Positions 55,280-64,000 of a stretch of 64,000 nucleotides of DNA are shown here, piece by piece. The position numbers were made by a program, and so were the translations under genes. The notes beneath the pieces were generated by a model. It did no database searches. It saw only the letters and a program-made list of their open reading frames with translations, and had not been told where the DNA came from. Position 1 is the stretch's first letter; each line of letters opens with the position of its first letter. The DNA comes from Trichosporon coremiiforme (Eukaryota; Basidiomycota; Tremellomycetes; Trichosporonales; Trichosporonaceae): the NCBI GenBank assembly GCA_039545355.1, contig BCJJ01000017.1, positions 930,559 through 994,558 on the forward strand, in the 5' to 3' direction.

Positions 55280-56407
55280 CTAGACCTTGAACCGTCTTGA
55301 TCCGCCGCGGGAGAAGAACGTCTTGAGGATCCAGACCTGCGCCCTGTGGGAGAGTTAGCATGCGCCCTTGGGAAACTCCTTCCATTACATCACCGTGCTG
55401 AAAGTTCCGGTGACCCGCTCCGCTCGCCGCTTTCGTGTGTACTCACAGACTCATACCAACGACAGCCAGACACTCAAGGATGGTGAACCAGAAGAGACGC
55501 GACTGCGTGCTAACGACAGTGGAGTAGTTGCGGTGGTGGCGCGTGTGGAAGTACTTCTGCGTGCGCTGGATCGTGGTGAGCATCCCGTTCAGCTTGTACG
55601 AGCTCTCCTCAAGCGCCGACGTGTGCTCGTTGATCGGCTTCTGGGACGCGGGGAGCACGCGGCGCGGCTCGGACTCGACCATGATGCTGTCGGTTAGCTT
55701 CGGCGCAAAGACTGGAGAGCTAAAGATCCCTGTTGCGGGCTGTCTGGCGGCTCGGCGGCTCTACAAGGAGCACGGAAGGCAGCTCGGAAGCTCGTGGCCC
55801 TCCTCGCTCCTCCTTGGCCCTCCTGCAGAGAACTTCGAAGCGTCACTCACTCAAAGTCAATCAGCTTGTCCGTCGCGTCATTGTTGAAGCAGAACGAGTA
55901 CTCGCCGACCGTCTTGGCCGTGAAGATGAAGTCGCCCTGGCGCTCGTTGTCGCCCTCGAGGATGACCTTGTCCTGCGGGTCCATCACCGAGTACGAGATC
56001 TCAAAGTTGCCGCCGGACTGGACGGCGAAGTAGAAGCCTGGCGTTAGCTTGAACAGCAACGAGGGACAGCTGGTCGGTCATGTCGTTGACACTGTTGCGC
56101 GCAGTGTCCCAACTTCCTCAGCGCGCTCAGCTCTTCTGCGCAACTACTTCGAGTTGGAAGTTGATCGCCGAGCGCGGACGTGGAAGCTGGGTCGCGTGAG
56201 AACAGGGCGCACCGAGATCGTGCCAGCGGTGACCGCTCGATCGCAGCGACCAAGCTCGAGTTCGTACTCACCGACTTTCTCGCCCGCTCCGTCCACATCG
56301 GCGTAGTAGCAGTTGCGTTCGTTCGCATTGATGAGCGCCGTGAGGGCGGTAGCCTGCACGACGCCAGCGACGAGGAGCGCGGCGCCGATCGCCGAGCGCA
56401 CCAGCAT
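55280..56407 (-). CDS. p24/emp24 family cargo receptor, 208 aa
   Basis: Type I membrane protein of COPII/COPI vesicles that helps sort cargo such as GPI-anchored proteins between ER and Golgi. Exons are 56407-56272, 56037-55851, 55686-55447 and 55343-55280. A signal peptide (SAIGAALLVAGVVQATAL) opens the protein. The GOLD domain follows, with its two cysteines (ERNCYY and YSFCFNND). A coiled-coil segment then leads to the transmembrane helix (FWFTILECLAVVGMSL, then AQVWILKTFF across the last intron). The cytosolic tail FFSRGGSRRFKV has the family's FF motif and basic residues, though not a canonical KKxx. The tail resembles the Erp (p24 gamma-like) group, but the subfamily is not certain. The last coding exon is only 64 nt. 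Confidence 0.88.
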
Positions 56408-57139
56408 GATGTCAAACTGAAGTTCTCCCTTCGTGTGTCCCGGAATCCGTCAAAGCAATGTGTGCGTGTCAAGCGCCAGGTCGAACCGTCAAGGCAAGAT
56501 GAGCTGGCGGGGTTTTTAGGTCGTGAAAGCCGTGATCGTTGGTCGTGACTTGTCGAACCGTAAACTCGTAATGAGAAGAATGATGGTGGTTGCCGGCTAC
56601 CTTAGAACGCGAAACACCAAGCGACACGCCATAGGGTAGTCGCGCTGGCACCCTCCCCTGCAGTGGCACAACATGAGCGATGCGTGGACTGGCAACCTTG
56701 CTGATCGACCCTTATTCACGCCTCCCACTTTGCCATGCGTCATTGACACTTCTTGGGTTTCAGGTACGGCGTGGCCACCGGGCATCTGAACAGCTAGTTC
56801 GTGACTGCTGTCGACACAGCACATACATCATACTCTCATCGACGTCGCGCAAACCTGTGAGTAAGCACTACGACGTCTGGGTGAATCACAGCTGACAATT
56901 CAGGCATTTTCCCTGCTGTGACTCACCCCAGAAGCAGCTATTCCCGCAGCTCAACTACTACGGCTCGCACGACTGCCGATCCCAAAGACCAAACTAGACC
57001 AGGCTGTGTTATTGCGCAGCTCTTCCGCGCCCGCGCAGTGTTCTCGCAGCTGTGTCGTCCACTTCCTTTTCTTCTTCCCCTATCGACTACAAACTCTCTG
57101 TCCCCCATCCTCTGATCACCTGACGGAGCGCAAAGCACC
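56408..57139. promoter_or_regulatory. Divergent promoter of the p24 gene and GOS1
   Basis: 732 bp between two outward-facing starts of secretory-pathway genes. No clear TATA box. The last 150 bp before GOS1 are CT-rich, typical of a leader. No gene is seen. Confidence 0.45.
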
Positions 57140-57930
57140 ATGTCCACCTGGGACAACGCGATCCGGCACACGCGCGCACTCGAGAGTGCGCTCGACACCA
57201 AGCTCTCCAACTACTCGCGTATCGGCGCCGACATTGCGGGCGGAGGGGGCGTGGCGGGGGCTGAGGCGGCCGAGGAGGGAGTGGGTGGTTACAAGCTGGT
57301 GGAGGAGGAGGTGGAGGAGCTGCTCGACAAGGTGGGTGCTTATCTGCATGCCGAGCCCTTCCCCATGGTCGAGGGGTGGGTGTGGTAGCTGTTCGAATCG
57401 TGATCTGAAGGTCGCCCCAAGCTAACAAGCAGCTGGACCAGGCGCTCTCCGACCTGTCCTCGCACTGCAACGGCCCCACGCCGCCAAGCACCTCGATGCA
57501 GAACGCGCTCTCGCGCCACCGCTCAAATCTCGACGACTACCGGCGCGACTATACGCGCATCAAGCGGAACATTGAGTCGGCTTTGGCGAAATCCGATCTC
57601 CTGGGCAGTGTGCGGCGGGACATTGACAGCTACAAGGCAGCGCGGGCGAGCCAGACCGAGGCCCTGCTCGCGGACAGGGACCACATTGACGCGAGTCACC
57701 GCATGATTGACGAGATCACGGCGACGGCGCAGGCGACGCGCCAGGCGTTCTTTGAGGACTCGGCGACTATTCGCAACATCAACGCGAGGATGGGACGGGT
57801 CGCGAACCAGATCCCGGGAATTAACACGTTGATTACTGCTATTGGCACGCGAAGGAGGAGGGACCAGTATATCATTGCTGGCGTTGCGGCGGCGTGCATC
57901 CTCTTCCTCCTCTGGTACATGTTTGGTTAG
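57140..57930 (+). CDS. GOS1: Golgi SNARE GOS1/GOSR1, 229 aa
   Basis: Qb-type SNARE of the Golgi that takes part in ER-to-Golgi and intra-Golgi fusion. Exon 1 is 57140-57331 and exon 2 is 57433-57930, joined in phase 0. The N-terminal helices start STWDNAIRHTRALESALDTK, with a glycine/alanine-rich insert (GGGGVAGAEAAEEGVGG) between them. The central region has HRSNLDDYRRDYTRIKRNIE. The SNARE helix (about 140-200) includes ITATAQATRQAFFEDSATIR, with the family's Gln at the zero layer probably in that stretch. It ends in a tail-anchor helix (YIIAGVAAACILFLLWYMFG) with almost nothing after it. The length is typical. It converges on the MetAP2 gene, with 156 bp between stops. Confidence 0.93.
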
Positions 57931-58086
57931 CTTGGTTTCCCGTTTGAGGTTTCTGGTTCGGATCTTTACGATCTAACGATGTAATAACTGCATATGAGAA
58001 CACTATGGTACAACTGCTGCCTGGGGCCTATCGGATACTTAAGTGGGGGTTGTGGTTTCTACAGATGCACGAACAAGACAACTCGA

Positions 58087-59463
58087 CTAGTAGTCGTCGC
58101 CCTTGGAGACGATCTCCTTGCACGTCGGGCGGAGGAGGATGGTGTGCTCGCTCTGGGCGGTCATGCACCCGGGCTCGGGGTCGACGAGGGGCGGGTAGTC
58201 GGCCACGACGCCCTGGCGGACGAGCTCGTTGAGGCCGAGGAGGTAGTTCTTCTCGCCGACGTGCTCGAGGTACCTGCGGCACCAGGGGAGCGTGCCAAAG
58301 TTCTTGTTGATGCTCTTGAGGAGGTTCTTGGCGCTCTGGTGGCGGAGCGTGTAGTGCTCGGGCTGCTGGGGCGCGAGCGCGTAGTGGCTGCACACGCCGT
58401 CCTCGTCGACCTTGCCGCGGCCGGTCGAGCCGAAGGTCTCGATCGCAAAGTACTCGCCCTCCTCCATGCGCGTCGTGTCCTTGTGGTCGCCGAACTGCTT
58501 CACGATCGGCACGCTCTTGCCGTGGCTCGTCGGCGTGCCGCCGTGGATCACGTAGGGCGTGATGCTGTGCCCGTTCAGGTTCCGGATGCTCTTGACGGGG
58601 AGCGTCTTGCCGCCGATCTCGACCTCGTAGCTCTCCATGACCTCCTGGATCGCCTCGCCGATGTCGCACAGCCGCACGTCGATGCCCGCCTCGGCGACAC
58701 CCGTCTTGGTCGCCTCGTTGACGGCCGTGAGCAGCGTGTCCCACTCGGGGTCGGCAAAGTTGAGCGTGAACGCACTGTCCACGATGCGGCCCTTGACGTG
58801 CACACCAAAGTCAATCTTGATGATGTCGCCCTGCTTGAGCTCCTTGTTGTCTCCCGGGTTGGGCGTGTAGTGCGCCGCGCACTCGTTGATGGACAGACCG
58901 GTCGGGAAACCGATACCGCTCTCGAACCCGTCCTCCTCGACGAGCGCACGCGTGCCGTCCTCGATCATGTTGGCAATGTCGATGAGCTTCATGCCCGGTC
59001 GGATGTGCTTGCGCGCATACTGGCGGACCTGGCGGTGCACCTCGGCCGCGCGACGGATGTTCTGGTAGTTGGTGCTCGGGTCGCCCTGCGCGAGACGCTC
59101 CTTCTCGCGCATCTCCTCGGACGTGATGCGCGACGTCGTGTCGTTCTTGTACTCGACCTCCTCGCCGACGGGGTACACGCCGTTGCGGAAGATCTTCGTG
59201 AGACCGACACGGGGCGGGTCAGACTGCACAGCGGCCGCCTTTTTCTTTTTGGGCTTCTTCTTTTTCTTCTTCTTCTTCGCGGCGCCAGCGGCTCCCTCAC
59301 CGCCCTCGCCCTCGGCCTCGTCGTCATCAGAGTCGTGCTCATCGCCGTTCTCGGCGTCAGGCTTGGGCTCAGCCTGAGCGGGAGCGGCAGGAGCAGCGGC
59401 CTCCTGCTTCTCCTTGTCCTCTAGGGACAGGTCCTCAACTTTGGGAACCGCGACCGGCGCCAT
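58087..59463 (-). CDS. MAP2: Methionine aminopeptidase 2, 458 aa
   Basis: Cytosolic dinuclear-metal peptidase that removes the initiator methionine from nascent proteins; type 2 enzymes are the fumagillin targets. It is a single coding exon. Residues 1-85 carry the family's ribosome-associated extension: an acidic run, then poly-Lys ([13 protein letters not shown]). The catalytic domain shows metal ligands Asp218 (KIDFGVH) and Asp229 (RIVDSAF), His in NGHSITPY, Glu in FAIETFG and Glu439 in QSEHTILL. The insert that separates type 2 from type 1 enzymes ([20 protein letters not shown]) is present near the end. No residues appear to be missing. A probable leader intron lies just upstream (see separate entry). 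An open frame of 476 codons on the opposite strand is only its shadow. Confidence 0.95.
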   Translation of the reverse strand: MAPVAVPKVEDLSLEDKEKQEAAAPAAPAQAEPKPDAENGDEHDSDDDEAEGEGGEGAAGAAKKKKKKKKPKKKKAAAVQSDPPRVGLTKIFRNGVYPVGEEVEYKNDTTSRITSEEMREKERLAQGDPSTNYQNIRRAAEVHRQVRQYARKHIRPGMKLIDIANMIEDGTRALVEEDGFESGIGFPTGLSINECAAHYTPNPGDNKELKQGDIIKIDFGVHVKGRIVDSAFTLNFADPEWDTLLTAVNEATKTGVAEAGIDVRLCDIGEAIQEVMESYEVEIGGKTLPVKSIRNLNGHSITPYVIHGGTPTSHGKSVPIVKQFGDHKDTTRMEEGEYFAIETFGSTGRGKVDEDGVCSHYALAPQQPEHYTLRHQSAKNLLKSINKNFGTLPWCRRYLEHVGEKNYLLGLNELVRQGVVADYPPLVDPEPGCMTAQSEHTILLRPTCKEIVSKGDDY

Positions 59464-59477
59464 GTTGAGGTAGGTGT

Positions 59478-59634
59478 CTGCGGTCAGCTACTTGCGTTAA
59501 GAGATAGCAAAGAAGCGGTGCGTAAAGGATCTCTCAGCGTCAAAAAAAGTTTGTCAACTGTGGAGTTAAACTCCTGCTGAAGTCTAACATATCGTTGTGA
59601 CGAACATCATCGAGAAGCACGGTCGAATACTCAC
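59478..59634 (-). other. Predicted 5'-leader intron of the MetAP2 gene
   Basis: The minus strand shows CCA|GTGAGT at 59634 and GCTGACCGCAG ending at 59478, 14 bp before the ATG. This gives a 157-nt intron with the same branch-to-acceptor spacing as coding introns here. Confidence 0.5.
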
Positions 59635-59944
59635 TGGTCGTTGGGTCGTGGGTTATGCGATGAAGCAAACGCCTGACGTCGCTGGGTCTATTTCCTACCC
59701 TCTACGAGTGAGGAATCTCAACGTAATGCGAATTTTTACTCCCGCCAGCCGCTCGCACCAAGTTCCGGACCTGTAATATCCTTCGGAGCCCGATTTAGGA
59801 CAGGTCTGAATGCTTGCCCAGATGGTTAATTAGAGTAGCGGAAATGCATTAGAAATTGCCCACATGCGGCCTCGTGGTGTCCTCCTTCCTCCACCTGAAT
59901 TTTCGAGCTCGACGTCATCTCGACTCAGCTCAACAACAACAGCC

Positions 59945-60292
59945 ATGCCGTCTATTTCCTTCAGTTACGCCATCGCCCCGCCGGAGGGCATCACCTGCGC
60001 TACACCGGCTACGAAGGCCGAGAGTGTCGATTTCACCCCGGGCAAGTCCGACCGCAGCGCGACCAACGCCTACTATGAGGCGGCTACCCCGGCTCTCCGC
60101 GAGGCGCAGCTCCGACTGAACGAGCTCCTGACGGAATGGAAGGATGCTGTTGGTGATGCCGAGAAGCAGAAGGAGGATCGCGGCAAGGTCGCGTACGGCA
60201 AGGGCAAGGCCGCGCGGCTCATGGAGATGGCGAAGAAGGACGAGGCTAGCGACGACAGCGAGGATGAGGAGGACGAGGAGGAGAGCGCATAG
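59945..60292 (+). CDS. GON7: GON7-like EKC/KEOPS subunit, 115 aa
   Basis: Probable small subunit of the EKC/KEOPS complex, which makes the t6A modification of tRNAs and affects telomeres. It is a single exon. The match is to the small fungal Gon7 family by overall pattern: an N-terminal strand segment (ISFSYAIAPPEGITC), then a DRSATNAYYEAATPALREAQ helix, then LNELLTEWKDAVGDAEKQKE, and a highly acidic tail (DDSEDEEDEEESA). These proteins are short and diverge fast, so the family call is moderate although the gene itself is likely real. It is divergent from MetAP2, with 481 bp between the starts. Confidence 0.65.
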   Translation: MPSISFSYAIAPPEGITCATPATKAESVDFTPGKSDRSATNAYYEAATPALREAQLRLNELLTEWKDAVGDAEKQKEDRGKVAYGKGKAARLMEMAKKDEASDDSEDEEDEEESA

Positions 60293-60358
60293 CTGTTTCC
60301 GTGAGCTGAACCAAGGTGTACAAAAGCTGACACCAGACCTGCACAACGAACTATAGAC

Positions 60359-61091
60359 TCAAGCCTGTCGAATGAGGACCATGGCGGCGTAGTGGCGAAG
60401 CAAGGACGCTGGTGAGGAGTCGCGGCAGTCCGACGTGATCGCCTTCGGCCACCATCGGCCTTCATCAATCCCAAGCAGCTCGTCGGATCTCCTGATAACA
60501 CCTTTCTGGGCACTACCGGTTGTACACATATGTATTTTGATATCCGAACAGGCGGCGCACATGTCCACATGAACTGATGTTCCTCTCGGCCAGAACTGCA
60601 GATCTAGCAGCTGACCGCGGGATCGCGGCCGAATCGGCACGGCAACCTCCGCGTTGTGCGGTTCGTGCGGCAGAAGCATATTCTGGGCCAAGCTCTGCGG
60701 CATGCGGCTGTTGCGGTCGTATGATCTGATGTTCAGCTCGTGTGCGCTGCTGTACGAGTCGCGCCGACTGATAGGGCAGCGCAAAGCGAGCTGGGCGAAG
60801 AACGAGCGTAGATAGCTCGGTATCCGGGAAGTGCGATTTCCGGAATGCCGAGGGGGAGCCGTATGAGAGGGCCCCTGCCCACTTACAACGTACGCCGAGT
60901 CGCTGGTTGTCTGCGGAAGACCCGGTCGCGGGGGGATCTCCCACGTGAGGATCTGCTGGGGAGGGTGAGCGTACGCTGTTATTGGCGACGGGTGCTCGTC
61001 TATGCCAGCTATGCTCGGATACCTCGCCAAGGTCAGCTATTCTCGCCGGCGAGTGCCGACGACCCCCTCTCAGGGTCCGGCAAAGTGACAT
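60359..61091 (-). CDS. Uncertain spliced gene, about 187 aa
   Basis: Not recognised. One consistent model uses exons 61091-61023 (ATG, 23 codons), a short second exon beginning ILTWEIPP with its donor near 60887, and a last exon starting LALRCPISRRD near 60786 and ending at the stop at 60359. All junctions are phase 0. The last exon is the best part (GQLLDLQFWPRGTSVHVDMC, then LLRHYAAMVLIRQA). An alternative is the unspliced 192-codon frame from the same ATG, which has a poorer composition. The stop lies 66 bp from the GON7 stop, and the start is 138 bp from the glutaryl-CoA dehydrogenase start, so the space fits a compact gene. Coding support is weak. Confidence 0.3.
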
Positions 61092-61228
61092 GACATGTCC
61101 GCGGCATCATACTCCCGAACGACCGCCAACCCAGATCCACACACGCTGCACGCTGCTTCATATACCTCGCGCTCGCTCCGAGTTTTTTCTCTCATCCCTC
61201 TCCACCTCTCTCACACAAACAAAGCACA

Positions 61229-62642
61229 ATGGTCCGCCTCGCTGCCATCCGTCCCGCTGTCAACGCCGTCACCTCCGCCCGCGCCATGAGCGTCCGTGGC
61301 ATGGCCAGTGAGTTCCCCTTCGCTTGCCGCGCTCCAACCGCCCGAACGCTGGCGGAGCAGCGGCGGAGCTTCCTTGACGCAGAGAACAACGCGCTGACAG
61401 TCCAGAGTTCGCCCAATACAACTGGGAGGTGAGCGCCAGTGCTCCGCTGCACGTATCGGAGCTCCAGCTGACATCCAGGACCCGCTCAACATGGAGTCCC
61501 TCCTGACCGACGAGGAGAAGGCAATCCAGGAGACCGCGCGCGACTTTGCCCAGACCGAGCTCATGTCGCGCGTCACCGAGGGCTTCCGTACGGAGAAGTA
61601 CGACCCCGAGATCATGAAGGAGATGGGCAAGCTCGGCCTGCTCGGTCCCGAGATCAAGGGCTACGGCTGCGCCGGTGCCTCGTCGGTCGCCTACGGCCTG
61701 ATTGCGCGCGAGGTCGAGCGCGTCGACTCTGGCTACCGCTCCATGATGTCCGTCCAGTCCTCGCTCGTGATGCACCCGATTAACGAGTTCGGCACCGAGG
61801 CCCAGAAGGAGAAGTACCTGCCCAAGCTGGCGTCGGGCGAGTGGCTCGGCTGCTTCGGTCTGACTGAGCCGAACCACGGCTCCGACCCCGCCGGCATGGA
61901 GACGACGGCGACCAAGACGCCCGAGGGCTGGGAGCTCAACGGCTCCAAGACGTGGATCTCGAATGCGCCCCACGCCGACGTGTTCGTCATCTGGGCCCGC
62001 GTCGTCGAGAACGGCCAGAAGGGCAAGGTCCGCGGCTTCGTCCTTGAGCGCGGCATGGAGGGCCTCAGCACCGAGAAGATTGCCCACAAGCTCGCGCTCC
62101 GTGCGTCCGTCACCGGCTCCGTCTTCATGGACTCGGTCAAGGTGGGCGAGGACGCGCTCCTGCCCAAGTCGAACGGCCTCGGTGCGCCCTTCTCCTGCCT
62201 CAACTCGGCCCGCTACGGAATCTCCTGGGGTGTGATGGGTGCGCTTGAGGACGCCACGGCCCGCGCCCGCGCCTACGCGCTGGAGCGTAAGCAGTTCGAC
62301 CGCCCGCTCGCCTCCTTCCAGCTCGTGCAGAAGAAGCTCGTCGACGCCTCGACGGCCTCGACCCTCGGCCTGCTGGGCTCCTACCAGCTCGGCCGCCTCA
62401 AGGGCGAGGGCAACTACTGCCCCGACCAGATCTCCATGATGAAGCGCAACAACTGCGGACAGGCGCTCTACCACACCCGCGTCCTGCTCGACATCTTTGG
62501 CGGAAACGCGTGCTCGGACGAGTACCACGTCGGCCGCCACGAGGCCAACCTCCAGGTCTGCAACACATACGAGGGCACCTATGACATCCACGGCCTCATC
62601 CTCGGAAAGGCCATGACGGGCCACCAGGCTTTCGCCAACTAA
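61229..62642 (+). CDS. GCDH: Glutaryl-CoA dehydrogenase, mitochondrial, 421 aa
   Basis: FAD acyl-CoA dehydrogenase that oxidises and decarboxylates glutaryl-CoA to crotonyl-CoA in lysine and tryptophan breakdown, in the mitochondrial matrix. Exons are 61229-61307, 61406-61428 (23 nt) and 61479-62642. The presequence [20 protein letters not shown] is a typical basic mitochondrial signal. The mature start FAQYNWEDPL is split over exons 2 and 3. Family motifs: [56 protein letters not shown], and [15 protein letters not shown] with the catalytic Glu. The acceptor of intron 1 is the second AG in GACAGTCCAG; the first would break the frame. The length is normal. A GCGAGG hexamer repeat lies in the 3' flank. 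Confidence 0.93.
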
Positions 62643-63288
62643 AAATAATCATAACTCTGGGTTTCGGGTTTGTTAGAAATGTAGGATTTATGTATTGCAT
62701 CGCACACAGTATAGACTCCAGCACGAGCGAAGCGAGGGCGAGGGCGAGGGCGAGGGCGAGTGATACGGAAGAGAAAAGGCAGCCGAAATGAATGTGCTCT
62801 GGCTACCTATGGCTTGGACAACTGACATGGCTGGAGCAACCTGCGGCCCCGAGTCAAGTGAGGCTGAGGCTGACCCAGTCGAGTGGAGCGCGCCGCGGAT
62901 GTGTGCAGTAGCGAAGTGGAAGCGAAAACTTTGATCAACCCTCACGTTGCGTGTCCGCTGACCGGCAGGAACGGCCCTGGCTCTGGCTCGGTGCCGGAGC
63001 CGGCGAGCAGCACTGTCCTAACAGTGATCAGTGAGCGAGTACCGACAGATCCGCTGGGATGCACTGGTTCGACATGCCTCGTCCTACGTCATGCAGCGAT
63101 CATGCGAAGCTCAACTATTGCTACCCAGCCATCTGCGTTCGTATAGTGAGGAATCGTCCGCACATTGGGCTGAGAATAGCTAGGACAAACACACGGCCTC
63201 CTCCGTTTTGGCCGCATGCAGCTCCCACCAATGCACACCCACACCGTAATACACTGCAAACGTAACATCCTGCTTCTACTCTATGCTC
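62643..63288. other. Convergent intergenic region, 646 bp
   Basis: It lies between the stops of glutaryl-CoA dehydrogenase and RPT6. It contains the hexamer repeat at 62731-62760 and no recognised gene. Confidence 0.4.
62731..62760. repeat. GCGAGG hexamer repeat
   Basis: About five near-perfect copies of AGGGCG/GCGAGG in the 3' flank of the glutaryl-CoA dehydrogenase gene. Confidence 0.7.
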
Positions 63289-64000
63289 TTAGCTGAACAA
63301 CTTGCTGACCGACGTGTTGCTCTCAGCACCACGCTTCAACACCTTGGCGACCGCCATCTCGAAGTCTGTTTCGTCAGTCAAAGTTCCGAGGTCAGCTGAA
63401 CTCACCCTCCTGACCAACATACTGCCTGCGCTCGCGGAGCGCATACATGCCCGCCTCGGTACAGATACCGCGGACCTCGGCACCGGAGCAGTTGCCCATC
63501 TTCTCGGCGAGGGAGCGGAAGTTGATGCCGCGCTGGAGGGACATCTTGCGCGAGTGGATCTTGAGAATCGTGATACGCGCTTCCGGGTTGGGGGGCGGGA
63601 ACTCGATCTTGCGGTCGATACGTCCTGGTCGCAGCAGGGCCGAGTCGAGAATGTCGATACGGTTCGTGGCCATGATGACCTTGATGTTCTTGGTCGGCTC
63701 GAAACCGTCGAGCTGGTTCAGCAGCTCCATCATCGTGCGCTGCACCTCCGAGTCGCCGCCGCCGCCGCCCTCTCCGCCACGCGAGGATCCGATCGAGTCA
63801 ATCTCGTCCATGAAGATGATTGAGGGGGCGTGCTCGCGCGCCATGACGAACAGCTCACGAACCATTCGCGATCCCTCTCCAATGTACTTCTGCACGAGCT
63901 CTGAGCCGGACACACGGATGAAGCGACAGTCGGTGTGGTGCGCGACGGCACGCGCGAGCAGCGTCTTTCCAGTTCCGGGAGGACCGTAGAGAAGGACACC
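63289..64000 (-). CDS. RPT6: 26S proteasome regulatory ATPase RPT6 (SUG1/PSMC5), C-terminal part (runs off the window)
   Basis: AAA ATPase subunit of the 19S base that unfolds substrates for the 20S proteasome. The window holds the AAA core and C-terminus: an upstream exon 64000-63406 and the last exon 63365-63289, joined across a phase-1 intron. Walker A GPPGTGKT lies at the window edge. [20 protein letters not shown], Walker B IIFMDEID, a Gly-rich loop ([11 protein letters not shown]) and the arginine fingers in [12 protein letters not shown] follow. [20 protein letters not shown] and the short tail match RPT6 rather than other RPTs. The Gly-run loop is longer than usual. The coiled-coil and OB domains lie outside the window. 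Confidence 0.95.

Noticed and set aside
57994..59424. 476-codon open frame on the plus strand
   Set aside because: It is the antisense shadow of the MetAP2 gene, low-complexity in Leu, Val, Ala and Arg, with no independent support.
61269..62624. 451-codon open frame on the minus strand
   Set aside because: It is the antisense shadow of the strongly supported glutaryl-CoA dehydrogenase exon.

Overview
The window is nuclear DNA from a GC-rich filamentous or yeast-like fungus. Short phase-varied introns (mostly 35-100 nt) start with GTRAGY-like donors and end with a CTGAC/CTAAC branch point placed a few bases before the AG. The protein families are fungal (GON7, a TAF1 without bromodomain, Rab11/Ypt31, ERI1 exonuclease, MGM1). 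Together this suggests a tremellomycete basidiomycete, probably of the Trichosporonales. That placement is an inference from intron style and protein flavour, not from a marker gene. No prokaryotic, viral or plasmid features are seen.

Layout: 1-490 start of MGM1 (-); 842-1684 and 2297-3093 two unrecognised proteins (+); 3295-5051 an old-yellow-enzyme-type oxidoreductase (-); 5678-8861 TAF1 (+); 8862-11638 an unusually long gap between two 3' ends; 11639-16930 a very large septation/mitotic-exit-type kinase (-); 16931-25040 an 8.1 kb stretch without a convincing gene; 25041-26366 AIF-like flavoprotein (+); 26448-27682 unknown nuclear protein (-); 28314-29966 WD40 protein (+); 30143-33126 MFS transporter with nine introns (-); 34970-37579 membrane-anchored alpha/beta hydrolase (+); 37964-39061 single-pass membrane protein (-); 41127-42943 and 45822-46553 two unknown proteins (-); 47651-49281 SNF12/BAF60 SWI/SNF subunit (-); 49536-50687 BRX1 (+); 51750-52888 Rab11/Ypt31 (+); 53430-55182 ERI1-like exonuclease (+); 55280-56407 p24 cargo receptor (-); 57140-57930 Golgi SNARE GOS1 (+); 58087-59463 methionine aminopeptidase 2 (-); 59945-60292 GON7-like (+); 60359-61091 a doubtful gene (-); 61229-62642 glutaryl-CoA dehydrogenase (+); 63289-64000 3' part of proteasome ATPase RPT6 (-).

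Most genes are housekeeping: transcription (TAF1, SNF12), ribosome and tRNA maturation (BRX1, GON7), secretion (Rab11, p24, GOS1), protein maturation and turnover (MetAP2, RPT6), and mitochondria (MGM1, glutaryl-CoA dehydrogenase). They do not form an operon or an obvious metabolic cluster. Convergent neighbours are normally 81-384 bp apart, which makes the 2.8 kb convergent gap at 8862-11638 stand out.

The most notable observations are: a predicted 5-nt microexon inside the P-loop region of the Rab11 gene; a Cdc15/Cdc7-like kinase that combines a CH-like domain, a non-RD catalytic loop, a C1-type zinc finger and a C-terminal CaaX box; tiny exons (13 and 29 nt) in the MFS gene; and the gene-empty intervals. 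I found no convincing new defence, mobile or RNA-guided system, and no tRNA, rRNA, CRISPR array or transposon.
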